A stretch of 64,000 nt of DNA from Gymnorhina tibicen. Its lineage: Eukaryota > Chordata > Aves > Passeriformes > Artamidae. Below the pieces are notes generated by a model. It had not been told where the DNA came from and searched no databases. It saw nothing but the letters and a program-made list of their open reading frames with translations. The stretch covers positions 190,392 to 254,391 of the forward strand of contig VXAZ01007589.1 in NCBI GenBank assembly GCA_013399875.1, written 5' to 3'. Positions 1-28,480 of this stretch are shown in pieces. The position numbers and the translations under genes are program-made. Each line of letters opens with the position of its first letter. Position 1 is the stretch's first letter.

Positions 1-325
1 GGAAGGGAGGAAGGCGGTATCGCTGGGGGGAGCGGGAAGGAAGGGAGGAAGGCGGGATCGCTGAGGGGAGCCGGGCGGGAAGGAAGCGGGATCGCTGAGG
101 GGAGCGGGAAGGGAGGAAGGCGGGATCGCTGAGGGGAGCCGGGCGGGAAGGAAGCGGGATTGCTGGGGGGAGCGGGCAGGGAACCGGTCGGGAAGGGAAG
201 GCGGGATCGCTGAGGGATGCGGGGAAGAAGGCGGAAGGCAGAATTGCTGAGGGGAGCCGGGATCGTTGAAAGCAGCGGGAAGGGAAGGATCGCTGAGGGG
301 AGCCGGGCGGGATCTCTGAGGCAGC
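1..325. repeat. GC-rich degenerate minisatellite at the left edge
   Basis: The core GGGATCGCTGAGGGGAGC recurs with small changes. ATCGCTG or ATTGCTG starts lie at 19, 57, 91, 125, 159, 206 and 243, giving a main period of 34 bp, with looser copies to about 315. The block is purine-biased and CpG-containing and is cut by the window edge. It ends about 100 bp from the inferred TSPAN36 poly(A) site, so it could be part of a CpG island for a gene lying to the left. No coding exon is recognisable in it. Confidence 0.8.
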
Positions 326-422
326 GCCGACAGGCGCCCGCTCCGGTTCTGCCCCTGAGGACTTTACGCCCCCCACGGAATTGTGATAGCACCGACCAAG
401 AACCGCCACAACACTTACTACT

Positions 423-1638
423 TGGTTGTATAAATTCAGTTTATTTCAGCATTTAAGAGAAGACAAAGCTCTCAATAAAAATTCAGTTTTCAACATACAC
501 ATGGTCACGTTGGTGTGTCTCCTATAGGATATCGTCACCCATTGCTTTCTTTTTTCTCTTGGGGTAGGTATGGGGATACCTAAACAGCTTACACTGACCC
601 CAAACTAACTTTTTTTTCTAATTAGCTACAAATATAAAGGTTTATCTTGTTAAGGACAGGCTGCTTATCTCTCCAAGGAAGGAATCAGCAGAATCTCTGT
701 TGCTTTTCCACAACTCCCTGGCACATAAAAGCTCACAGTTCCCTCCGTTCTCTATCCCCAAAATCCTGAAGAGCTTATAAACATTAACATACAAATGAGT
801 TAAAGAAGGACTGTGTTAAAGCAGGGATGCAATCCAAGGAGTAAGTGACTGTGTCCAGCAGAATTAGGAACAGAAAATGTGTGAAAGCTGTGCACCACAG
901 CAGGTTATTGAAATTGCTTTGTACAAGAATGCATCTTTTTAACATTTTAGCAGAGAAATGCAGTCAGCGTGGAAACATGGCACTAATTCGCCCAGGCAAA
1001 CCATAGAAAAAGGAGAAAGAAAATGTTCAAAAGCCCTGCTTCATAAGGAATTTTTAACGTCAATAATTAAGAGATTAAAAACAAACCAAAGAGAGAGAGT
1101 TCTGAGCCCAAAAGCTCGAAACCTGGGCTTTTTCATGTTAGCTAGCTTCTCCAAACAGCCACACAAATGCTTGTTCTAGACTTTAAACATGGGGTTGTCT
1201 TGCACTAACAACCTCTGCAGTACACAGATTTACAACATACAACTGTAAGAAAGAGGGGGAAAAACCCCCAAACTGCACAATCAGATATAGAAAAAACATA
1301 CTACAGATCCCCATGCCTAGGAAAAAGTATTTAAACCTGGCATTCAGAAGTTTCTTTTGCTGTTTAAAACGCATCATGGGAATGCTCTGAGGTTTGTGCA
1401 GACGACTGAAACCCCTCCTGCGGCCTCCACCAGTTTATTGATTAAAAAATAATGTTTCTGCTGCGTGTTTTCGGGGCAGAGGAAAGAAGGGCAGAAGAAA
1501 GTTTCTTTCTGGAGCCTACTACACCACCTGGTGCTACCTGAAGTCACAAGTCCAAACTTAGCATAACGTTTCAGAAAGCTGTGGTATGGTCACAAGTCAA
1601 TTTCATCATCAGGAAGCAAGACTGTTCTTTTCAGTTTA
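423..1638 (-). other. TSPAN36: Inferred 3' UTR of TSPAN36
   Basis: About 1.2 kb of AT-rich, non-repetitive sequence follows the TSPAN36 stop codon on the minus strand. It contains no CR1 and no recognisable coding exon. Its extent is inferred from the AATAAA hexamers at 1434-1439 and 440-445. Confidence 0.5.
440..445 (-). terminator. TSPAN36: Candidate distal poly(A) signal of TSPAN36
   Basis: TTTATT on the plus strand reads AATAAA on the minus strand. It lies about 1.2 kb past the TSPAN36 stop, with cleavage expected near 415-430. A second AATAAA at 1434-1439 could give a much shorter 3' UTR of about 200 bases. RNA evidence is needed to choose between them. Confidence 0.5.
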
Positions 1639-18942
<17,304 letters not shown>

Positions 18943-19110
18943 GTCGGGAGCAGCTCTGGGACTGTGCCGCCGCACCGGCCGTGGGAGCCCCGTGGAGCCG
19001 CCCCCGGCCCGCCCCTGCCCTGCCCTGCCCTGCCCTGCCCACCCACGGGACGCGCTTCCCCGTGGCCGGCCAGGCGGATTTCCAAGAAGGGGGTGGGGAG
19101 TGCCGGGAAC
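18943..19110 (-). promoter_or_regulatory. TSPAN36: TSPAN36 promoter and 5' UTR CpG island
   Basis: GC-rich, TATA-less sequence directly upstream of the start codon. It contains a CTGCC pentamer array at about 19014-19040. The transcription start is not visible from sequence alone. Confidence 0.6.
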
Positions 19111-19419
19111 AAATGTCGAGGCAAAGTAGTACTGACTTCGGCGGGGTTTGGTTTTGGTTTCTGGTTTCGGGATTTTTTTTAAAAACTTCTGCAACTTTCC
19201 AGCGAAGTTAAACTAAGCTCTCACTGCAGCACGAAGGTTTACACCAGACTTGCCTTCCAGGATTGCTAACCCACAGCTGTCTCCCTTCATCCAGACCTCC
19301 TCAGCCTGTCTGGGTTGGTCTGTCTGAAGCCAATCCTTTCAATCACATGCTCCATGAACAGCAGGAATACATGGATCAGTGCTGGGAATACGTGGCTCAG
19401 TGCTGGGTTAAAAACTGGA

Positions 19420-20022
19420 CTCGATGCCCTGGGCTGAGCCCCAGCGTGGGCAGCAGGGGAGGGGGGATTCTGCCCCTCTGCCCCGCTCGGGTAAGACCCC
19501 ACCTGCAGAGCTGCCCCAGCCCTGGGCTCCAGCAGCACAAGGACCTGGAGCTGCTGGAGCCAGCCCAGAGGAGGCCACGGAGCTGCTCCCAGGGCTGGAG
19601 CCCCTCTGCCCTGCAGCCAGCCTGGGACAGCTGGGGGTGCTCACCTGCACAAGAGAAGGCTCCAGGGAGAGCTCAGAGCCCCTGGCAGTGCCTGAAGGGG
19701 CTCCAGGAGAGCTGCAGAGGGACTGGGGACAAGGCCTGGAGGGACAGGACCCAGGGAATGGCTTCCCAGTGCCAGAGGGCAGGGCTGGATGGGATCTTGG
19801 GAAGGAATTCCTGTCTGTGAGGGTGGGCAGGCCCTGGCACAGGGTGCCCAGAGCAGCTGTGGCTGCCCCTGGATCCCTGGCAGTGCCCAAGGCCAGGGTG
19901 GATGGGGCTGGGAGCAGCCTGGGACAGTGGAAGGTGTCCCTGCCTGTGGTGGGGATGGAACCAGATGGTCTTTAAGGTTCCTTCTGACCCAAACCATCCT
20001 GTGGTTCTGTGACTCCACAGCA
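19420..20022 (+). mobile_element. Long young CR1 3' copy
   Basis: A 600 bp copy from gccctgggctgagccccagc to ccaaaccatcctgtggttct. It is nearly identical in its middle part to the copies at 24640 and, inverted, at 35722. Open frames of up to 185 codons within it are repeat-derived. Confidence 0.95.
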
Positions 20023-21904
20023 CAGGTTTGGACACTCAGCAGTACGTCCCACCCACTGGAAGGAGAGGCTGAACAGCTGCAGGGAGAGGTATTGGAATTC
20101 AGTGGCTGCAGAGGGCTGCAAATGTTGCTTTATTTCCACCAGCCAAGCCTCGTGCTTTTACAAACAAGCCAGAGGTGCAGGACTGGCAGCCAAGGGTTTG
20201 CTTTGCAGAGAAGACCTTTGGCAGCCTGAACTGAGCTGAACCCACCCCTCTGCTGTGCTGCAGGATGCAGCGATAACCAGTTTCCTGCCACTGCCCCTTC
20301 CTGGCAAAAACTGCTGTGATGCAGTGTCTTCTGGGGGAGATGGGTTTTGGAGGGGATGTGCTGAACCAGCTCTCCAGCAGGAAACCAGGAAAGAGAGATT
20401 ATGGACAGCCTCTGCCCACAGTCCCCGAACTGAACCTGCAGCTGCTGTGAAAGGCAGCAGAGTGACTGTGCCGGCTGCTGAACAGAGAAATCCCCATGCA
20501 GGAAGTGGGGTGAAGCTGATACCCAAAATTAAATTCCTTGGAGAGTAAAGATCAGCACTAAGTCAAAATTTGAGGACTGCTCACTGAGCTCCTCCTACCA
20601 GCAAGCCTCTCCTTGCCATCCTAATTTCTATTACAGCACTAAATATTAACAGTGTAAAATTGTGGAGTATTTTTTAATAAAAAAAATTAATCAGTGTTTT
20701 CACTTTTTCTTGTGGTGTGGCAGGTGGACAAAGCAAAAAAATCACCTGGAAAACATTCTTCCTAGTTTTGTAGGAATGATTGGTAATCTGGGGGAAACAG
20801 TTTGAAGGAAAATGAGAGGGCAAAGTCTGACGTTTGATTTAAAATAAAATATTAAGGAATTAAAAAAAAAACAAACACACAAACCAAACACCAACCAAAC
20901 CCCACCTTTCTTTAATATCCAAATATTGTTCCAAATTTTGTCACTTGTTAGTTCACTAGTTTAATTAGAAATAAAAGAATGGTAGTTTCACAGTGAGAAT
21001 GAAATAGTATCCTTAATAAAAATGTTACTATCTGTATGCTGTTTCAGAACAAAGTGTTATTTAAAATCAATGATGGCTGATTTTTCATTAAAGGTGATAT
21101 AGAAAGTAACTTGCCAGAACAAAGATGTGCCCATACAGATGTGTCCCAACCATCACAGACAGCCCTGGTTATGATATTCTGCACCACTTCCCACCAAATT
21201 AATATTAAACTTAAGAGATTCCTGTTGAACATGAGATTTTAAAATTGCAGTAAACTGGAATTTTCACAGTCAGCTTTGGAAAGGAGTTGGGGAAAAAAGG
21301 AAATTAAAACTATCTAACCTGATAACAAAGCCTCAAAGGAGCCTGTGTTTCCAGAGCTGCTGTCTGCCATAGGATCTCTTGCCCTGGGTAAATTGGTTGG
21401 GTTTGCTGAGTTTCAGTCTAGGAAACATTGTGGAAAAACAACAAGTTTCCCACTGATTTATTTATTGCATGTTCAGCAGCTTGACTCAATGGTTTGTACT
21501 GGAAGCTATAACGTGATAGGAAAAGGATCTTTACCTTTCCCCTTATCCACCAGACAGCCTCGATGTAAATATAAAATCAATTTCTGCACATGAGACCATG
21601 TATCTGAAAATCTGTTTTGTTTTCCTCCTGCTAGACAAAACAACTTGTCAGCTCTGATACTTTTCAGAACTCATTCTCTCCCACTAAGCTTCGTTTTTCT
21701 TGAAATGCCTGGAAATGGAGCGTGTTCCCCAAGGGTTGTAGTGAAGAGGTCACGACAGCTCTCTGCCTTCTCCTGCAGCACCATGGCCTTGCTGACTCAC
21801 CCCCAGCTCATGATCATCTATTTCTGCCAAAGGAACTGCTTCCAAGTCAGCTGTTCCCCATCCACTTCTCCTGATTATTCCTGTCCAGGTGGGCAACCTG
21901 CTGG

Positions 21905-22200
21905 TGTCATGGAATCCCAGAATCCCAGGATGGTTTTGGTGGGAAGGACCTCAGAGCTCATTCAGTGCCACCCCTGCCATGGGCAGGGACACCTTCCACT
22001 GTCCCAGGCTGCTCCCCGCCCCCTCCAGCCTGGCCTGGGACACTGCCAGGGATCCAGGGGCAGCCACAGCTGCTCTGGGCACCCTGTGCCAGGGCCTGCC
22101 CACCCTCACAGGGAAGGATTCCTTCCCAATATCCCATCTAGCCCTGCCCTCTGGCACTGGGAAGCCATTCCCTCTTGTACTGTCACTCCAGGCCCTCGTC
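21905..22200 (-). mobile_element. CR1 3' copy
   Basis: Starts tcatggaatcccagaatccc and runs through ccatgggcagggacacctt and tatcccatctagccctgccc. Confidence 0.93.
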
Positions 22201-22469
22201 CTTTCTGCACCACAACTCTTTCCTCCAAATCCTCAAGATCTCTTGGAAACTCTGTTTCTATTGCAGTACTTGTCCTTACCACCTCCATGTGCTTTCTATA
22301 TAAAAATTCTCTGTTCTCTCCTCCAGGTTATTACTGAAATTTAAACCCACAGGAGGTGGGACAGTAACCCAGATGACAGCAAGCCATGGTGGGGGATCCA
22401 GGGATGGTTCTGGACAGGCCATGGGGATGAAGGTGCTATGGGGTACAGGGAGGTGTTAGAAGCCTTATC

Positions 22470-22870
22470 ATATTAAATATATACTGCTTCTTTCCCCACA
22501 AAGCCTGTTATCCATCACAGAAGGAAATGCGATTAGCATGAAACCATTTGTCCTTGACATAGCTATGTTGGCTGGTATTTGTCCCTGTATTTTCTTCTTG
22601 CTTCCAAATGATTTCCCAATTACTTATTCCGTGGTCTCTTTGATGTTGTTTATCAGGAACTGAAGTTAACTGGCTTGTAGCTTCCAAGTGGTTGGGTATT
22701 TTTTTTTTCTTTCTTTTTAAATGGAGCCTGTATTCCCCCTTTTTCAGTCTGCCAGCACTTCACATCCCTCCCATAACCCCCACTGCAAACAGCTCTCAGA
22801 TGGCTGGAATCACTTTTTAAGTCTTCTGGGAAAAAGCCCATAACACCAGGTTAATTTGAGGACCATCAGT
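22470..22870 (-). mobile_element. Old CR1 ORF2 (reverse transcriptase region) fragment
   Basis: Read on the minus strand, it contains SYKPVNFSS, a degraded version of the YRPVSLTS-type stretch of CR1-like reverse transcriptases. This is followed by a segment resembling the 'aatacagggacaaataccag' phrase found in old LINE copies. Stops and shifts make it a dead remnant. It is the only piece in the window from the coding part of a LINE rather than the 3' end. The family call is from memory of the pattern. Confidence 0.55.
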
Positions 22871-24639
22871 TTATAAAACCTCTTTGTAACCTGTCATTTC
22901 CTCGTTCTCCCACTGACTTTTATCCCTACTTTTTGCTGTGCCAGCTGCTGATTGTGCCCGACATTTTGGTTCCCCCCATGGCAATGAGGACAGAAAATCA
23001 GTCTCCCATGACTGGCATGTGAGGATGACGCAGAAGCGTCTTTATAGTACATGACCTTATTTCTGGGGATCATTTGGATCTGTTGGAAAGACTCATGTAA
23101 ACATAACAGGAAGGAAAACTTACAGTCAGCAGAGATTGCTTTCTAGCTAAAAAGAATAAAGTAATCTTTTACTGACATCATAAAATTAGCAGACAGCCAA
23201 ATTTGAAAAACTCAACCCAAATACTTTCACATCCTCTTTAAACACTCCAGCTGGGTTACACACTCAGTTCTTGTCTCAGGCGTGAAAAAAAAATGTGTTT
23301 CCCAGCAACAAATATTCACATTTTTGCCGTAGGGAAACTGTTCCTGCCTGGAGTTGGATTAGGAAGGGAAGGACTGTGCGTGGCTCTCCATCCCGGGCCA
23401 GCAGAGCGCCCAGCAGGGCAGCAGTGTTCCTTGGAGAGCTGATGTGCAAGGATTCATGTCACTAGCTTGGAATTCTGCTTTCTGCCACACCTCAGCACTC
23501 TGCCACAGGTAATGCTGCCCCAGCCCCGAAGCTGTGCCTGCAGTGAGCTGGAGCCTGATGCTCTGCTCTGCTCCAGGGACTCTGCTTTGCTGGGAGGGGA
23601 ATTTTGACCTCGCTGTTGGTCTCACCCACTTGCTGAGCTGGTGACTGAGAGCAGCCAGGCAGGATGTAGGTGGTGAAACCCCAAGCGATGCCTGGTGAGC
23701 TTCTCTGTGATATTCTAATTACAAGATACAGATAAACCAACTCGGAGATGTGCAGTCTTCCTGGTGAAACCTGGAGCACGCAGGGAGGGTAAGGAGATGT
23801 TTCCTGAGACAGATCAGCTCTTGGGGCAGGGAGGTAGGGAAGGGCCACAGGCAGCTTTATAGAAATAAAACTGTAAATCCACGAGTGGGCCTTACACTGT
23901 CCTAATCATGCTGGAATTATTCACCCCTCCCTCACACCATGTTCCCTTTCTGTGGTTACCCTTTGCTCTTTCAAGGCTGAGAGAAAGGAAGGAGAAAAAT
24001 ATCTTCTCTACTCGCCCATGGGTGTGGAGAGAGGAGAGCAGCTGATCCTCCCTCCCTCCCACCCCCTTCCGCCGTGCGGATTTGGGATAAAAAAGAGCAT
24101 TTGTCTGATGGCGCCTGGCTCAGACGTGGTTGGGCAAGGACTCTGATCTTTGCGCTTCTGCATCTGGACCAGAGTGACCAAGCAGGACCCACGTCTGCAG
24201 CTGACAGCGCCAGCCAAGGCCAAACACAGACCTGTCCCATCAACTGCATCTTTTATTCACTCAGAAAGATCACAGCTTTTTTTCAGCCTCCAACTCAAAA
24301 CTCACAGTCCTCCCATGAAGCTGAAATAGATATTAAGATTTATGTGAATTTTATGTGCTAGTGCTAGAAACTTGCTTCTTGCTGCTGTTAAATTCCATGG
24401 GGAGACACATGGATGCAACAGAAACACGCGCTGTGTCACAGATACGTGAATGATGAGAGTCAGTGGTGCTTAAAGCTCCACGATGAAACATCTGTGGGAC
24501 TCTTGGGCTGCAGAACTTAGTGCCAGCATGAATTTAAGTTAATCACAATGGTGAGAGATGAGACCCAAGATGTGAGGCTGCCGTATCTGGGGAAACTGGA
24601 TGAGATACATGAAAAATGTGTGTATATGTTGGGGGCTCC

Positions 24640-25130
24640 AAGCACGAGAAGGACCTGGAGTTGCTGGAGCCAGTCCAGAGGAGGCCACGGAGCTGCTCCC
24701 AGGGCTGGAGCCCCTCTGCCCTGCAGCCAGCCTGGGACAGCTGGGGGTGCTCACCTGCACAAGAGAAGGCTCCAGGGAGAGCTCAGAGCCCCTGGCAGTG
24801 CCTGAAGGGGCTCCAGGAGAGCTGCAGAGGGACTGGGGACAAGGCCTGGAGGGACAGGACCCAGGGAATGGCTTCCCAGTGCCAGAGGGCAGGGCTGGAT
24901 GGGATACTGGGAAGGAATTCCTGGCTGTGAGGGAGGTGAGGCCCTGGCACACCTGGATCTGGGTGCCCAGAGCAGCTGTGGCTGCCCCTGGATCCCTGGC
25001 AGTGTCCCAGGCCAGGCTGGACGGGGCTGGAGCAGCCTGGGACAGTGGAAGGTGTCCCTGCCCATGGTAGGGGTGGCACTGGATGAGCTCTGAGGTCCTT
25101 CCAACCCCAGCCATTCCAGGGTTCTGTGAT
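24640..25130 (+). mobile_element. Young CR1 3' copy
   Basis: From gaaggacctggagttgctgg to agccattccagggttctgtg. The first 260 bases match the 19.5 kb copy with very few differences. An 11 bp insertion (acctggatctg) lies near 24950. Confidence 0.95.
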
Positions 25131-26224
25131 TCCTGCCACAGCCAGGCCTGTGTGGCTCTGCACCACATGGTGCTGGCTGGCAGGTACTGCTGGTGACCCA
25201 CAGCGGAAGGAAAAGATTTATATTTAACTTATATTTTTAAAATACATTAGTAGAAGTTCTGAGCTCTCTACTGATGCAAAGCAAGTCACCGTAGGCATAT
25301 TTACGTGACTGTCCTGTTCCTGACTCAGCCAGTCATGTGGATCTGAGCAAACAGGAAGTCCCTCCGAAAAACCCCTCAGAATAAAAGTACCCAAAAGACA
25401 TAAAAAGCCAAGAGTCATGGTTTGAAGATTGCCTGGAGGAAGAATCACAAGAAAGCCTGGCTGTAGGAATCTGAGATGGTGAGGCATGTCACCACTGAGG
25501 AAACCCCAGGGGGATTCAGAACCAGAGAGGAACTGGCAACTTCTGAAAGCCCCAGCCTGGGAGGCCAGGGGCATCTGCGGGACAGAAGCACATTTGATCC
25601 TGCAGAGGGAAGGGGCCTGGTGTGCCCAAGCACCGGCGCATGTAGCCACCACAATCCCAGACCAAGAGAATAGGCAGCCATTGTAGGGAAAATTGTCTTT
25701 TATGAGGGGTGGGGAGGACTTTGGTTCCCTTAAATAGAGTTAGTCTTCCTTCTAGAGGAACAAGTTGAAAGTTTCTTTTGTACAAAGAGGGAATTGTCCA
25801 TCAGTTGATACCAATCAACTTCTCACACTTCCTTGAAGAACAGAAAGGCCCCACTGTCCCAGCCAGATTTTCCCACTGCAGACTTTGCTCCTGAAAATGG
25901 GCTCGTGTTTGCCGAGTTGCTCCATCCATCACCACGTGCTGTCCTTCTTCCATGCCTTCCCAGCCCTTTCCTCCTGCCCAGATCTGTGTTCTGAGCCAAG
26001 GCAGGTCCCACCCCAGGAGCCGCATCACACCGTGTTTGGGGTCTGGCTCTATGTGCAGTGTCTCAGTGCTGGTCAGTCTGAAGGGGGAGGGACAGCAGAG
26101 GTGACTCCATCGCTTTGTGTGTCCTGCTCCACGCTTCGAAACCTCAGCCCGCACCCACAGCTCTGACTTGTAGACACCGCAGTGTCAAATGAAGGTTTTT
26201 CCTGGAAAGTTGTGGTTTTCCTGA

Positions 26225-26382
26225 AAGTTGTGGCTGCCCCTGGATCCCTGGCAGTGTCCAAGGCCAGGCTGGAGGGTGCTTGGAGCACCCTAGGATAGTG
26301 GAAGGTGTCCCTGCCCAGTGCACAGGGTGGAATGGGATGTGCTTTAAGGTCCCTTCCAACCCAAACCATCCTGAGATTCTTG
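26225..26382 (+). mobile_element. CR1 3' tail fragment
   Basis: Reads ggctgcccctggatccctgg, gtggaaggtgtccctgccc, ending ccaaaccatcctgagattct. Confidence 0.9.
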
Positions 26383-27459
26383 GTTTTATGAATATATGAG
26401 GTTTATGAGCTGTTCCTTAGAGAGAGGTTTCAGGAAGGAGAATTCAAACCAGCCAATCCAGAACAGACCATATCCTGTGTATAGCCTATATCCTATATAT
26501 ATTCCCAGTGAGGAAACCCCATGATCAGGGTCCTCTTAGGCATTTGCATCAAGTTAAGAAGAATATTACATCAAATATTAATGTAAAATGAAGTCACAAG
26601 CCATCTGCAGTATCTTTGGAATAAACCCAGCTTTTTCAGGAGGAAATATTCTCAGAGCTGGTGGAGGGACTTCACAGAAAAATGGGGCGTTTAGAGGATC
26701 CACACATTCCTGTTTATTTTTAGATTTCAAACGGATGGCAGTGCTGCACATTTGTACACTATTACACATAAAACGGATCGCTGGTTTTCTGTAGATCTTA
26801 AGACTAAGGCAACATTTCCCATTAAACACACCATAAAATACTAGGCAAAACTATAAATTACCAAGAAATTCAGCCTTCTCTCACATACTAAGTCACAATA
26901 GTATGACAGCATTAAGTCTCTACTGAAATAACCTCAAAAGATTCCAGTTCAAGCACTACCGTGGTGGTGTAACACATACTCCAGTGTGTAAATTCTGTGT
27001 ATCAAAATGCTGTGTTTGACTGTGCAAGGATGCCATTGTTGACACCAGAAGTACTTGCACTCGGTTTTAATTGGATGAGAACAAGTTTTACAGACAGGTT
27101 AAACATTGACCTTTCTTCCCTGGGATAATTTTTTTCAACTTCTTATCAGCCAAGCTAATGTGATTATGTGCAAGAAAGCAAAGTTCTTGGCAGTGTATGT
27201 GTGTGTGTTCCAGAGCTTCAAAGCTTCAGCAACAGCTTTTTCCTGTGACTCCTTTGAGGGCAATGAGCTTGAAGTTATCACTGATCCACAGCCAATGTTT
27301 TACTTCCCGTTTTCCGCCAGCCCAGGCAGGTCTGGAGCCTGGCATCAGCCGGATGTGCTGCAGGAGGTCTCTGCGACAGTCCTAACCTGGGAGCTGTGGG
27401 TTCACACAGCTGCATCACCTGTGGGCACAGAGAACCTGTTCTTGTCATTAACTCCATTT

Positions 27460-27845
27460 CATAGAGTCACAGAAGGGTTTGGGTTGGGAGGGACCTTCAA
27501 GCCCATCCAGTCCCACCCCTGCCACAGGCAGGGACACCTTCCACTGTCCCAGGCTGCTCCAAGCCTCATCCAACCTGGCCTTGGATACTGCCAGGGATCC
27601 AGGGGCAGCCACAGCTGCTCTGCCCACCCTCACAGACAGGAATTCCTTCCCAATATCCCATCTAGCCCTGCCCTCTGGCACTGGGAAGCCATTCCCTGGG
27701 TCCTGTCCCTCCAGGCCTTGTCCCCAGTCCCTCTGCAGCTCTCCTGGAGCCCCTTCAGGCACTGCCAGGGGCTCTGAGCTCTCCCTGGAGCCTTCTCTTC
27801 TCCAGGCTCAGCAATCCCAGCTCTCCCAGCCTGACTCCATAGGAT
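27460..27845 (-). mobile_element. CR1 3' copy
   Basis: Starts atagagtcacagaagggttt, passes caggcagggacaccttccac and ends in the ctccctggagccttctcttc segment. Confidence 0.93.
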
Positions 27846-27954
27846 AAAACTCCTTAACCTAAACCCTTTCTATTCCTGTGCCAGCCTGTCCCCACTGATG
27901 TCCCAGCACTGGCACTCGGGGCTGCAATCTGTGGGTCCTGACTTTGTGCGCGGT

Positions 27955-28013
27955 GGAGACGGGCCCCTTGTGGCCCCCTTCCAACTCAGGATATTTTATG
28001 ATTCCATGATTAA
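27955..28013 (+). mobile_element. CR1 tail remnant
   Basis: Reads tggcccccttccaactcagg followed by atattttatgattccatgat, the 3' end of a CR1 of the 31.2 kb type. Confidence 0.7.
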
Positions 28014-28039
28014 AGAACTCCTTCTTGAGAAATTTTTAG

Positions 28040-28255
28040 GTGTTCCACATTCTGCCGCACGGGCGGTCAGGCACTGGCACGGGCTGCCCAGAAAGGCAGC
28101 GGAGTCGCCGTCCCTGGAGGTGTTCAGGAGGCGCCAGGCTCCGGCGCGGGGTGCCGCGGCGTGGTGGGTTAGGGGTCACCGCGGCAGTGCTGGGTGCACG
28201 GGGGCGCTGGATGATCTGGAGGGTCTCTTCCAGCCGCGGCGATCCCGTGGCCCCG
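28040..28255 (+). mobile_element. GC-shifted CR1 directly upstream of CFAP53
   Basis: Phrases such as aggcactggcacgggctgcc, gtccctggaggtgttcagga and ggatgatctggagggtctct follow a CR1 consensus, but with many added CpGs. It ends about 70 bp before the CFAP53 start codon, so it forms much of the proximal upstream region. Confidence 0.8.
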
Positions 28256-28323
28256 GGACACCCCTCANTGCCACTTCCGTCCCGCGCGCCTCCGCTCAGC
28301 AACGAGCGGCGCCTCCGACCGCC
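28256..28323 (+). promoter_or_regulatory. CFAP53: CFAP53 proximal promoter and leader
   Basis: A CpG-rich 68 bp stretch with one undetermined base at 28267. AGCAAC at 28298-28303 matches the RFX X-box right half-site (RGYAAC), but no good left half is seen. RFX and FOXJ1 drive ciliary genes in general; here this is only suggestive. Confidence 0.4.
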
Positions 28324-28480
28324 ATGGCGGCGCGGCCCCGGCCCCGGCCCCGGCCCCGGCCCCAGCCCCAGCCCCAGNNNNNNNNNNNNNNNNNNNNNNN
28401 NNNNNNNNNNNNNNNNNNNNNNNNNNNNNNNNNNNNNNNNNNNNNNNNNNNNNNNNNNNNNGCCGCGCGAGTTGGCGCTG
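28324..28480 (+). CDS. CFAP53: CFAP53 exon 1 (probable; interrupted by assembly gap)
   Basis: ATG at 28324 has a strong context (gccATGg) and opens MAARPRPRPRPRPQPQPQ, then Ns. After the gap, PRELAL precedes donor gtgagg and joins exon 2 in phase 0. With exactly 84 Ns the two sides are in different frames, so the gap size is probably wrong or the true start lies within the gap. Confidence 0.55.

Larger units (their letters stand above)
19111..28040. other. Spacer between the divergent TSPAN36 and CFAP53 promoters
   Basis: About 9 kb with CR1 copies at 19.4, 21.9, 22.5, 24.6, 26.2, 27.5 and 27.95 kb. The remaining sequence (20.1-21.9, 22.9-24.6, 25.2-26.2, 26.4-27.4 kb) has no recognisable exon. 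Confidence 0.65.

Noticed and set aside
19263..20035. Several open frames of 120-185 codons on both strands
   Set aside because: They lie entirely in a CR1 3' copy. The same peptides recur at 24.6, 27.5 and 35.8 kb, so they are repeat shadows, not genes.
24539..25201. A 220-codon frame on the minus strand
   Set aside because: It is antisense to a CR1 3' region and its peptide is shared with other CR1 copies in the window.
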